Source: CALANV01 sp036381615
GTDB taxonomy: Bacteria > Pseudomonadota > Alphaproteobacteria > CACIAM-22H2
DNA length: 64,000 nucleotides
Assembly: GCA_036381615.1 (NCBI GenBank)
Contig: DASVCL010000031.1
Location: forward strand, 1-64,000
Direction: 5' to 3'
The notes beneath the pieces are model-generated. The model saw nothing but the letters and a program-made list of their open reading frames with translations, was not told the origin of the DNA and did not search any database. Both the position numbers and the translations under genes were made by a program. Below are positions 51,433-59,718 of this stretch, one piece after another. Position 1 is the stretch's first letter. Each line of letters opens with the position of its first letter.

Positions 51433-51586
51433 CGCGGCATTCACACCCCTGCACCCGAGTCAAGTCAATAGGGCCGGACCACGGCCGCATACGACCTAAC
51501 ATCGAGTCCAGCGGTCGCGCTTTCGATGCGACGCGATGACGCAATCATCGTTGCCGAACCGAACGGGCCTCGTATACTGCGCGCCC

Positions 51587-52294
51587 ATGGCAGCAAGCCC
51601 TGAAATCTACCGTCGCATCTACGACAACTTCCGCGCCGCGATCTCGCGTTACGACTGCGGACAGAAATGCGCGCCCCACAACAATGGCGAGCCCGTGTGC
51701 TGCACGACCAAGCATGCGGTGCCGATCGTCGACAAGAGCGAGTGGAAGCTGTTGCGGTCGCGCACCGACCTGTGGCGGCCATACAAGCCGCAGGATGCGG
51801 CGGGCCGTGAGATCGTTTCGACGCTGCACAAGGACTGCAAGGCGGTCGAATGCAAGGGCGCCCGCTTCTGCGAGCGCGACAATCGTTCGATGTCGTGCCG
51901 TACCTTCCCCTTCTTCCCTTACTTCACCCGCGCGCGGGAGTTCGTCGGACTCGCCTATTACTGGACCTTCGAGGACCGCTGCTGGATCATGAGCAACCTG
52001 CAGGTCGTCGATCCCGAATTCATCCGCGAGTTCATCGCCGCCTACGAGCTGCTGTTCCAGCACGACGAGGACGAGAAGGAAGGTTTGGTCGAACATTCCG
52101 CCTATATGCGGCGGGTGTTCACCCGCTGGAACCGCATCATTCCGCTCATCGGGCGAGACGGCGGCTATCTGGCGGTCGAGCCGCGCACCCATGTCATCCG
52201 GCCCGCCCGCCTCGAGGAGTTCGAACGCCACGGACCGTACAAGGACGAGCCGCCCGTCCCCGCCGCGCCGCCCATGTCCGCGGCTGCCGAATAG
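51587..52294 (+). CDS. Cysteine-cluster protein, YkgJ-like
   Basis: A 235-residue soluble protein with clustered cysteines: DCGQKCAPHNNGEPVCC near residue 24, then DCKAVECKGARFCE and MSCRTFPFFPYF, the pattern of the YkgJ-type zinc/iron-chelating family. Metal binding is likely; no enzymatic activity is known. The ATG at 51587 fits the start MAASPEIYRRIYDNF; an upstream ATG at 51536 adds 17 unrelated residues. Confidence 0.82.
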   Translation: MAASPEIYRRIYDNFRAAISRYDCGQKCAPHNNGEPVCCTTKHAVPIVDKSEWKLLRSRTDLWRPYKPQDAAGREIVSTLHKDCKAVECKGARFCERDNRSMSCRTFPFFPYFTRAREFVGLAYYWTFEDRCWIMSNLQVVDPEFIREFIAAYELLFQHDEDEKEGLVEHSAYMRRVFTRWNRIIPLIGRDGGYLAVEPRTHVIRPARLEEFERHGPYKDEPPVPAAPPMSAAAE

Positions 52295-52740
52295 GCCGTC
52301 TCAAGACGGGGCTCAGCGCCTGCCGGAGCCCTGCCCCCGTGTCGCCCGATTGCCCGGAACGGGGCGTCCCGACGGTCGCATCGGACGGACGCAGACGGGA
52401 AAGCTTGCGCCGCGGCCGCGATCTCTTCCGCGGTCATGGCGGCCGCGATGCGGTGCACCGGTTCGTCGCGCCGCATACCCGCCTTCCGGAGCCGAAGCTG
52501 CAGGGCGAGATGGTCGTCATGCCGACCGGCCTGTCTTGGGACCATCGGCTTGCCGCTGCGTCCCGCCGCGCCGTGACACGTGACGCCGGCGGGCACGTTT
52601 CGCGCCGGGATGCCGATGGCCGCAATCGCACCGCCGGCCCGAAGGAGCGGGCCCTCCGGCGACGCCGGCGGACAGGGCGCGGCGCGGGCGGTGCGGAACC
52701 GTCCCGCTCGTTTCGCCGTTGTTCGGTCGAGGAGGAACCC
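52295..52740. other. Intergenic region, 446 bases, no gene recognised
   Basis: Open frames exist on both strands, but none has protein-like sequence. No repeats, tRNA or hairpin with T-tract were seen. The final bases contain the ribosome-binding site (GGAGGA) of the lipoprotein gene. Confidence 0.45.
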
Positions 52741-52974
52741 ATGTATCGATTCGCATCTCTTGTCGGATTCGTCCTGCTCGCAGCCTGCGCCGGCATCGGC
52801 ACGCAAAAGGTCAGCGGCAACGAGAACCAGGTAACGTTGACGGCAGCCGATCAGGGCCTGGCCCAGCGCCATTGCGAGGCCTATGGCAGGGACGCGGTGA
52901 ACATGGGCCAGACCGACCGCGGACGCGTCACCTATGCTTGCCGGCCGCGGGCGCGGTCGGGTTCAGGTACGTGA
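52741..52974 (+). CDS. Small lipoprotein, unknown function
   Basis: A 77-residue protein with a lipoprotein signal: MYRFASLVGFVLLAAC, lipid attachment at C16. The mature part has two more cysteines (RHCEAY and TYACRP) that could form a disulfide. A GGAGGA sits five bases before the ATG. The frame is open far upstream as an artefact. Its 3' end overlaps the converging gene by 12 bases. Function unknown; it may be a small outer-membrane or periplasmic protein. Confidence 0.72.
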   Translation: MYRFASLVGFVLLAACAGIGTQKVSGNENQVTLTAADQGLAQRHCEAYGRDAVNMGQTDRGRVTYACRPRARSGSGT

Positions 52975-53715
52975 GGCGGACCCGCCCGCGAACAGGAAGG
53001 TTCCGAGCAGCAGCCAGCGCCGCGCCGTCCGCACGCGCCCGCGCTTTGCGACGAGCGGCGTCGTGTAGTGCCAGAACGGCAGGCGGTAGGCGGTGATCGT
53101 GCCGGGGCCGCCGACATTCACCATTTCGGTGAAATGGCCGTCGCGCGCATAGACGAGATACTGGTGCGCGACGTCGACGTTGCTCAGGCCCACATGAAGA
53201 TCGATATACCCGGCCGCGGCGCGCGGATCTTCCGGGTGATGGTCGGTATGCGGCCCGGCATAATCGCCCGGACCGTAACAAAGCACCTGCTGCCCGAACG
53301 TGCGATCGAGCGCGCGGCCGGCGAGCATCTCGGCGAAAGCGCGGAACGTACCCGACCGCATCATCGCGATGAGGCCGACCGCCTCGGCGGCGCGCCAGGC
53401 GCGGGTGCCGCGGCGTTCGAGATAGGCGGTCCGTGCGCGGACCGTCTTCGGCAGGCGTTCCTGGTAATTGCGCGTCTGGTTCCAGATCGAGCCCGGCGGA
53501 ATCGGCGCGGACAGCGGCGAAAGGTGCCGGCGCAGATGCCGGTCCAGCAGACCGTGTGCCGCGCGCGCCTTGTCGGGATCGATCGCACCGGTGATCGAAA
53601 TGAAGTGCCGGGTGGGATCGGCAAGTGCCCCTTTGAGCGCCGGATCGCGTCCGTCGAGGATGCGCCGCCCCTTGCGCGTCAGCAGATCCGCGAATTCGCG
53701 TGGGAATCTGTCCAT
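52963..53715 (-). CDS. Hypothetical protein with 2OG-Fe(II) oxygenase-like C-terminal half
   Basis: A 250-residue protein. The N-terminal half is helical and Arg-rich. From about residue 145 the sequence YGPGDYAGPHTDHHPED, then WHYTTPLVAKRG and RTARRWLLLGTFLF is compatible with a double-stranded beta-helix having an H-x-D pair (HTD), a distal His and a following Arg, i.e. an iron/2-oxoglutarate site. I do not recognise the family, so this is inference. It is divergent from the EamA transporter gene. Confidence 0.65.
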   Translation of the reverse strand: MDRFPREFADLLTRKGRRILDGRDPALKGALADPTRHFISITGAIDPDKARAAHGLLDRHLRRHLSPLSAPIPPGSIWNQTRNYQERLPKTVRARTAYLERRGTRAWRAAEAVGLIAMMRSGTFRAFAEMLAGRALDRTFGQQVLCYGPGDYAGPHTDHHPEDPRAAAGYIDLHVGLSNVDVAHQYLVYARDGHFTEMVNVGGPGTITAYRLPFWHYTTPLVAKRGRVRTARRWLLLGTFLFAGGSASRT

Positions 53716-53810
53716 GCCGGGAACATAGCCGCATCGGCCGGCGGGTGGATAGTCGACCGCGCCCGCTCTATAGTCCCGGCCCGCATCGGAAGAGACGAAG
53801 GAGTTTCGAC

Positions 53811-54740
53811 CTGTCGACGATCGAGCAGCGTGCCGGGGCGCGGTCGGGCAGCGAGCACACGGCCTATGCGCTGATGGCCGTCGCGCCGGCCATGTTCTGC
53901 AGCAACATGCTGGCCGCGCGCGCCACCGCGGACACGATTCCGCCCGTGGCGCTGGCGTTCTGGCGCTGGACGCTCGTCGTGCTCATCCTGCTGCCGGTCG
54001 TCGCCGGGCCGCTGTGGCACGCGCGCAAGGCGTTGCGGCGCGAGCTGCCGGATCTGCTCCTGCTCGGGGCGCTCGGCATGGGCGTGTGCGGCGCGGTCGT
54101 CTATCTCGGCGCCCAGACCACGACCGCCACCAATATCGGCCTGATCTATGCCGCCTCGCCGGTGCTGATCATCGTGCTCGCGCGCGGCCTCTATGGCGAG
54201 GCGATGTCGCGCCGCCAGGGCGTCGGCGTCGCCCTGTCGCTCGTCGGCGTGGTCGCGATCGTCGCGCGCGGCGATTTCGGCGTGCTGCTCGGCCTGCGCT
54301 TCACGCCCGGCGACCTGTGCATCGTCGCGGCCGCCATCGCCTGGGCCGTCTACACGGTCCTGCTCCTGCATCGGCCGACGGCGCTTGCCGCCACGCCCCG
54401 GCTCGCCGCGATCTCGCTCGCCGGCGTCGTCGTGATGTTCCCCTTCCTCATCCTCGAAGCGGCGCTCGGTTACGTGCCGCGGTTGGACGTGTACACGGCC
54501 GGCTGGATTCTGTTCGTCGCCGTCGTCCCCGGGCTTGGCGCGTACCAGACCTATGCGTATGTCCAGCGCCAGCTCGGCGCCAATCGGACGTCGTTGATCA
54601 TGTACCTGATCCCGATCTACAACGCCGTGCTGGCCTGGCTCCTCCTGGGCGAGACGTTGCAGGTCTATCATTACGCCGGCGCGGCACTGGTCCTGCCCGG
54701 CATCTATCTCGCCACCCGCAGACCGGACGCCACGTCATGA
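53811..54740 (+). CDS. EamA/DMT family transporter
   Basis: A 309-residue inner-membrane protein with about ten hydrophobic segments in two EamA repeats; visible marks are NMLAARATADTIPPVALAFWRW in repeat 1 and YAYVQRQLGANRTSLIMYLIP near the end of repeat 2. Such proteins export small metabolites or drugs. The start is unclear: the only good ribosome-binding site (AAGGAG at 53798-53803) sits seven bases before CTG 53811, while the first ATG (53874) would remove part of the first membrane segment. CTG is given here as the best guess. Confidence 0.75.
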   Translation: MSTIEQRAGARSGSEHTAYALMAVAPAMFCSNMLAARATADTIPPVALAFWRWTLVVLILLPVVAGPLWHARKALRRELPDLLLLGALGMGVCGAVVYLGAQTTTATNIGLIYAASPVLIIVLARGLYGEAMSRRQGVGVALSLVGVVAIVARGDFGVLLGLRFTPGDLCIVAAAIAWAVYTVLLLHRPTALAATPRLAAISLAGVVVMFPFLILEAALGYVPRLDVYTAGWILFVAVVPGLGAYQTYAYVQRQLGANRTSLIMYLIPIYNAVLAWLLLGETLQVYHYAGAALVLPGIYLATRRPDATS

Positions 54741-54782
54741 CCATGGTGGCCAAAGCTTCCCCCGCATAGGATCGCCGCCGCA

Positions 54783-56291
54783 ATGCCATACGCCTCGCTT
54801 CGCGATTTCATCGCCCGGCTCGAGCGCGAGGGCAGCCTCGTCCGCGTCCGCGAACCGGTATCGACCGTGCTCGAGATGACCGAGATCCAGACGCGGCTGC
54901 TTGCCGAAAAGGGACCCGCCGTCCTGTTCGAGCACGCGCTGAAGGCGGACGGCACGCGATCGGGCATGCCGGTCCTGGTCAATCTCTTCGGCACGGTCGA
55001 ACGCGTCGCGCTCGGCATGGACCGCACGCCCGACCGCCTGCGGGAGGTCGGCGAGACGCTCGCCTTCCTGCGTCAACCCGAACCGCCGGGCGGTTGGCGC
55101 GAGGCGCTGGAGCTGCTGCCGCTGGCCAAGACGGTCCTGGCGATGAAGCCGAAGACGGTCGCGGCGGCGCCCTGCCACGAGGTCGTCCTGACCGGTGCCG
55201 AGATCGATCTCGGCCTGCTGCCGGTGCAGACCTGCTGGCCGGGCGAGCCCGCGCCGCTCATCACCTGGCCGCTGGTCGTGACGCGCGGCCCCGGCAAGCG
55301 CCGCGAGGACGACTTCAATCTCGGCATCTACCGGATGCAGGTGACGGGGCGCGACACGACGCTGATGCGCTGGCTGCGTCACCGCGGCGGCGCGCAGCAC
55401 CATGCCCGCTGGTCGCGGGAGCGGCGCGACCCCCTGCCGGCGGCGGCCGTGATCGGCGCCGACCCGGGAACCATCCTCGCCGCGGTCACGCCGGTCCCGG
55501 ACACGCTCTCCGAATACCAGTTTGCCGGACTGCTGCGCGGACGCCGGGTGGAGCTCGTCGACTGCAAGACCGTGCCCCTGAAGGTGCCGGCCGAGGCCGA
55601 GATCGTCATCGAGGGGCACGTATCGCTCGACGAGTACGGCGACGAAGGGCCCTACGGCGACCACACCGGCTATTACAACGCGGTCGAGAAGTTCCCGGTC
55701 TTCCGCGTCAGCGCGATCACCATGCGGCGCGACCCGATCTACCTTTCGACCTTCACCGGACGCCCGCCCGACGAACCCTCGGTGCTGGGCGAGGCGCTCA
55801 ACGAAGTGTTCATTCCCCTCCTGCGGCAGCAATTTCCGGAGATCGTCGATTTCTGGCTGCCGCCCGAGGGATGCTCGTACCGGATCGCGGTCGTGTCCAT
55901 GCGCAAGGCGTATCCGGGCCACGCCAAGCGGGTCATGATGGGCGTGTGGTCCTATCTGCGTCAGTTCATGTACACGAAGTGGGTCATCGTCGTGGACGAC
56001 GACATCGACGCACGCGACTGGAAGGACGTGATGTGGGCGATTTCGACCCGGATGGATCCGGCCCGCGACATCACCGTGATCGAGAACACCCCGATCGACT
56101 ATCTGGACTTCGCCAGCCCGGAGTCGGGCCTCGGCTCCAAGATCGGGCTCGACGCCACCGACAAGTGGCCGCCGGAGACGAAGCGGGAATGGGGAACCAG
56201 ACTGCGCATGAGCGACGAGATCGTCCGGACCGTCTCCGAGAAATGGCCGCGCCTCGGCCTGCCCGGTTCAGGCAAGCCGATCTGGAAGTAA
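54783..56291 (+). CDS. ubiD: UbiD family decarboxylase (3-octaprenyl-4-hydroxybenzoate carboxy-lyase)
   Basis: A 502-residue prenylated-FMN-dependent decarboxylase. Recognisable blocks are DFIARLEREGSLVRVREPV at the N-terminus, DFNLGIYRMQV, and EGPYGDHTGYYN near residue 285, carrying the catalytic Glu/Asp set, plus LPPEGCSYRIAVVSM. It removes the carboxyl group from the polyprenyl-hydroxybenzoate made by UbiA. The partner UbiX flavin prenyltransferase is not in the window. It follows the transporter gene by 42 bases and may share its transcript. Confidence 0.95.
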   Translation: MPYASLRDFIARLEREGSLVRVREPVSTVLEMTEIQTRLLAEKGPAVLFEHALKADGTRSGMPVLVNLFGTVERVALGMDRTPDRLREVGETLAFLRQPEPPGGWREALELLPLAKTVLAMKPKTVAAAPCHEVVLTGAEIDLGLLPVQTCWPGEPAPLITWPLVVTRGPGKRREDDFNLGIYRMQVTGRDTTLMRWLRHRGGAQHHARWSRERRDPLPAAAVIGADPGTILAAVTPVPDTLSEYQFAGLLRGRRVELVDCKTVPLKVPAEAEIVIEGHVSLDEYGDEGPYGDHTGYYNAVEKFPVFRVSAITMRRDPIYLSTFTGRPPDEPSVLGEALNEVFIPLLRQQFPEIVDFWLPPEGCSYRIAVVSMRKAYPGHAKRVMMGVWSYLRQFMYTKWVIVVDDDIDARDWKDVMWAISTRMDPARDITVIENTPIDYLDFASPESGLGSKIGLDATDKWPPETKREWGTRLRMSDEIVRTVSEKWPRLGLPGSGKPIWK

Positions 56292-56329
56292 CGAAGAAGC
56301 GACCGACCCGGGGCGCCGGGAACCGCCCT

Positions 56330-56749
56330 TCAATGCGGCGGCTTTTCGGAGAACTGAGAGGCAAGCCGCTCCGCCTCGAGAAGGACGGCGCGGATGGTCT
56401 GCGATTCCGCGATCGTGAAGACGAAGCCGAGCGGCAACCGGTTGATCAGCATGAGCGAGAGCGAGACCGATCCATCCTCCGTCACTCCCGCCTGGTGGCC
56501 GACGATGCCGAACTTCACGTCCGCGGCCGGCTTGCGGTCCAAGGTAACCGGCAGTCCCGCGGCTTCCCGCTTTTCCGTCGCACGCAGCGCCAGGGTTTGA
56601 AGATCGACGAAGATCCTGCCCATCACCTCGTAGGGAAGGACGACCTCCACCTCCCGTCCCTCGGATGTGATCGCCTTCCACCCGATATAGGAACCGTCGG
56701 GGGTCGTTCCGCTCTCGGCCGTGCCTTGGATGATGATTTGTTCGGTCAT
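56330..56749 (-). CDS. Hypothetical protein, 139 residues
   Basis: Starts MTEQIIIQGTAESG and contains DGSYIGWKAITSEGREVEVVLPYE and MLINRLPLGFVFTIAESQTIRAVL. It looks like a compact beta-rich soluble protein without cysteines or membrane segments. A strong AGGGAGG precedes the ATG. The family is not recognised. It is encoded between ubiD and an unrelated small secreted protein on the opposite strand. Confidence 0.7.
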   Translation of the reverse strand: MTEQIIIQGTAESGTTPDGSYIGWKAITSEGREVEVVLPYEVMGRIFVDLQTLALRATEKREAAGLPVTLDRKPAADVKFGIVGHQAGVTEDGSVSLSLMLINRLPLGFVFTIAESQTIRAVLLEAERLASQFSEKPPH

Positions 56750-57020
56750 GTGTCCCTCCCTGCGATACGGCCAGAGTACGCAGCGCCACCTTTAATTGCG
56801 AGTCCGGATTCGGCAGGGACCGCTCAGCCGCGGATGCTTATCGGTCGAAGGCTGTCATGCGTCCCCACCGGTCGGTGACCGCTGACGACGGGACGAAGGA
56901 GGACATGAATATCTGGGAAGGCGGCCGATGCAGACGATCTGCAGGCGATCTTTAGTGCATCCTTTACCGTTTTGCGGTCATAATACCCTGGGTTGAGCTT
57001 CGCTCGCGTCGTAGGGTCCC

Positions 57021-57503
57021 ATGCGAAACGTCCTTCTCTGCGTGGCTGGCGCGCTCGCCGGAGCGCTCGCCGCCGTTTCCGTTCTGACCGTCTCCGTCGC
57101 CTCCCACGAGAGCCGGTTCGTACCGATGCTGGGCGACGACGTCGTCATCCACATCATGAACATCGCGCAGCGGCATCTGCCCGAGGGACGCGCCGAGGAT
57201 GCAACCGCGTCGGACGACCGATCGCACCCGATCACGCTCGAGGACGGACGCTACGTCGTCGACATCGCCGCCGCGTCGGCTGCGGCGGCCTGGTGCGGTC
57301 TCGACTGGCAGGACGGCAACTTCCGGCCGATGATGGCGCTGGAGCGGGCGAAAGGCATCCGGACCGAACAGGCGCTCGCCTATATCGACGTCCTGCACGG
57401 CGTGGCCATGGACCTGTTCGAGACCGATCTGCGCAGCGCCGGCGCGTGCTCGGAACGCCGGCGCACCGAAGTGGCCCAGTTCATCGCCGAACGCTGGAAC
57501 TGA
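57021..57503 (+). CDS. Hypothetical exported or membrane-anchored protein, 160 residues
   Basis: The first 27 residues (MRNVLLCVAGALAGALAAVSV) form a signal peptide or anchor. The mature part carries a soluble helical domain with AAWCGLDWQDGNFRPMMALERAKG and two cysteines (one in AACGL-type context, one in SAGACSERR) that may pair. No catalytic motif is recognised. The upstream region 56940-57000 is AT-rich and promoter-like. Unknown function. Confidence 0.72.
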   Translation: MRNVLLCVAGALAGALAAVSVLTVSVASHESRFVPMLGDDVVIHIMNIAQRHLPEGRAEDATASDDRSHPITLEDGRYVVDIAAASAAAAWCGLDWQDGNFRPMMALERAKGIRTEQALAYIDVLHGVAMDLFETDLRSAGACSERRRTEVAQFIAERWN

Positions 57504-57615
57504 CAACCCGGCCGCCCCCGCAGCACCTGGCCACCCCGGGCCTCCTGCCCCGTTCGCACTACGAGGTTGCGCAGAGGCAACGCGGTCCCGCACCCTGTCG
57601 GTCGAGGAGATCGCC

Positions 57616-58701
57616 ATGGAACGGATCGTGCGACGTCTTTGCCTGCTGGCCGGCCTTGCCGTGGCGCCGGCGCCGTACGGACCAGCGCACGCCGCGACGT
57701 ACCGCGCGGCCCCTCAGGTCGACATCACGGACGAAGTGCCCGGCGACGTGATCGCCGCCGGCGCCCGCGTCCGGATCGACGGGGCCGTGCGCGGCAGCGC
57801 GTTCGCGGCGGGCGCCCATGTCGAGGTGCACGGGCGAATCCGCGACGCCGTTCGCGTCGCCGCCGGCGATCTCGCGATCGCGGCACAGATCGGCGGCGAC
57901 CTGACGGCCGTCGGCGGCAACATCCGCATCGCACCCGAAACGCATGTGGCCGGAGCGGCGTGGCTTGCCGGCGGCCATGTCGAGGTCGCCGGATGGACCG
58001 CCGCCAACCTGTACGTCGCCGCCGCATCGATCGCGGTCTCGGGCGAGATCCTCGGCGACGTCGAACTCGCCGCCCCGTCGATCATCATCGGTCCCGACAC
58101 CGTCATTCGCGGCCGGCTCGTATACCGAAGCGGCACGCCGGCGCGCATCGATCCCGCAGCCCGTATCGAGGGCGGGGTCATCCGGCAGCCGGGAATCGCC
58201 ATTGCCGCCCGACACTTCGTCGAAGGCGCCGTCGCGGCGCTGCGGATCGCGTGGCTGGCCGGACTTGCCGTGGTCGGCACGATGCTCGCGGTGCTGTTCC
58301 CGGCCTTCACGGCCGATGCCGCGCGCACGATTGCACGGGCGCCGATGCGCAGCTTTCTGGTGGGGTTTGCGGTCCTGGCGGCGACGCCGGTCGCCGCCGC
58401 CCTCGCGCTCGTGTCGGTGCTCGGGATCCCGCTCGCGCTCGGGCTCCTCGTCGGCTACGGCCTGTCGCTGGTCTTCGGTTATCTGACGTCCGCCTTCTTC
58501 CTGGGCGACGCGATGCTCCGCGTCGTCCGCCGCCAAACGGCGGCAACGCCCTGGCGGCTCGGCGCGCTGATGCTCGCGCTGGTCGGGCTCGCGTTCCTGC
58601 AGTCCTTGCCCTGGTTCGGCGGGCTCGTGCTGTTCGCGGCGATCGTGTTCGGGCTCGGCGCGGCCTATGTCCAGCTTTGGGAGCGCTACACGCGCGCGTG
58701 A
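57616..58701 (+). CDS. Bactofilin-like repeat protein with C-terminal membrane domain
   Basis: A 361-residue protein in two parts. After a signal peptide (about 1-26) there is a stretch to about 190 of repeating short beta coils of the form G-D-V-x-A-x-G, V-R-I-D-G, V-x-G (as in polymer-forming bactofilins), ending around GGVIRQPGIAI. The C-terminal 150 residues hold four or five hydrophobic segments (LAGLAVVGTMLAVLFPAF, then others). This fusion of a solenoid and membrane domain occurs as an uncharacterised family; a role as an envelope scaffold is inference. A GAGGAGA lies upstream of the ATG. Confidence 0.8.
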   Translation: MERIVRRLCLLAGLAVAPAPYGPAHAATYRAAPQVDITDEVPGDVIAAGARVRIDGAVRGSAFAAGAHVEVHGRIRDAVRVAAGDLAIAAQIGGDLTAVGGNIRIAPETHVAGAAWLAGGHVEVAGWTAANLYVAAASIAVSGEILGDVELAAPSIIIGPDTVIRGRLVYRSGTPARIDPAARIEGGVIRQPGIAIAARHFVEGAVAALRIAWLAGLAVVGTMLAVLFPAFTADAARTIARAPMRSFLVGFAVLAATPVAAALALVSVLGIPLALGLLVGYGLSLVFGYLTSAFFLGDAMLRVVRRQTAATPWRLGALMLALVGLAFLQSLPWFGGLVLFAAIVFGLGAAYVQLWERYTRA

Positions 58702-58796
58702 GGGCCGGCCCCTTTCCCGGTCCGTCGCCCGCCGCAGATCAGGTGCGGAATGCTCGTCGTCGCGTCGGATCGGACCATCGGCTAGCATAGTCGCGC

Positions 58797-59642
58797 ATGG
58801 AAGATGTCCTGACCGGACATGAGGGCCTCGTCCGCGGTGGCGTCTTCGTCGGCCTGCTCGCGGCCATGGGCCTGTGGGAGACGCTGGCGCCGCGCCGTGC
58901 CCTGACGGCGCCGCGCGGATTCCGGTGGCTCAACAATCTCGCGCTCGTCGCGGTCGACGCGGCCGTTCTGCGCCTGGGATTTCCGATGCTGGCCGTCGCT
59001 TTCGCCGGCCTGGCGCAGCAACGGGGCTGGGGATTCTTCAACCATGTCGACGCACCGGGCTGGCTTGCGGCGCTCGTGTCGTTCCTTGCCCTCGACCTCG
59101 TCATCTACGCGCAGCACCGGCTGTTCCATGCCGTCCCGGCGCTGTGGCGGCTCCACATGGTCCACCATGCCGATCCGGATTTCGATGCGACCACCGGGAT
59201 CCGCTTCCATCCCGTCGAGATCGCCTTGTCGATGCTGATCAAGTTCGCGGCGGTGGCGATCATCGGCGCGCCCGCGGTCGTGGTCCTGCTGTTCGAGGTC
59301 GTGCTGAACGGCAGTTCGATCTTCAATCATGCCAATGTGCGCATTCCGCCGGCGGTCGACCGCTGGCTGCGCCTCCTGGTCGTGACGCCGGACATGCATC
59401 GCGTCCATCACTCGGTGGCCGTGGCCGAGACCAACAGCAATTTCGGCTTCAACTTTCCGTGGTGGGACCGGTTGTTCGGCACCTACCGTGCCCAGCCGCG
59501 CGAAGGCCACGAGGCAATGACGATCGGCCTGACGCAGTTCCAGGACCGGCGCCGCCAGGGACTGGGCTGGATGTTGATGCTTCCCGTCGTCGGCGAGACC
59601 GGCCTCTATCCCCGGCGATCCGTCCCCGATTCCGGCGGTTAA
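58797..59642 (+). CDS. Sterol desaturase/fatty acid hydroxylase family protein
   Basis: A 281-residue integral membrane di-iron enzyme. The histidine boxes are HRLFH, HMVHH and HRVHHS, with an additional His in SIFNHANVR, matching the FAHD family. About four hydrophobic segments. It hydroxylates or desaturates a lipid; hopanoid, sphingolipid or carotenoid substrates are all possible. The start is the ATG at 58797. It is followed after 76 bases by pmbA. Confidence 0.92.
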   Translation: MEDVLTGHEGLVRGGVFVGLLAAMGLWETLAPRRALTAPRGFRWLNNLALVAVDAAVLRLGFPMLAVAFAGLAQQRGWGFFNHVDAPGWLAALVSFLALDLVIYAQHRLFHAVPALWRLHMVHHADPDFDATTGIRFHPVEIALSMLIKFAAVAIIGAPAVVVLLFEVVLNGSSIFNHANVRIPPAVDRWLRLLVVTPDMHRVHHSVAVAETNSNFGFNFPWWDRLFGTYRAQPREGHEAMTIGLTQFQDRRRQGLGWMLMLPVVGETGLYPRRSVPDSGG

Positions 59643-59718
59643 CGCGTCTCGGCCCGGCCGTTATAGTGCCGGCTCGTCCATCTCATCTCCCTCAACATCT
59701 GCCCAGCCGGGAGGCACC

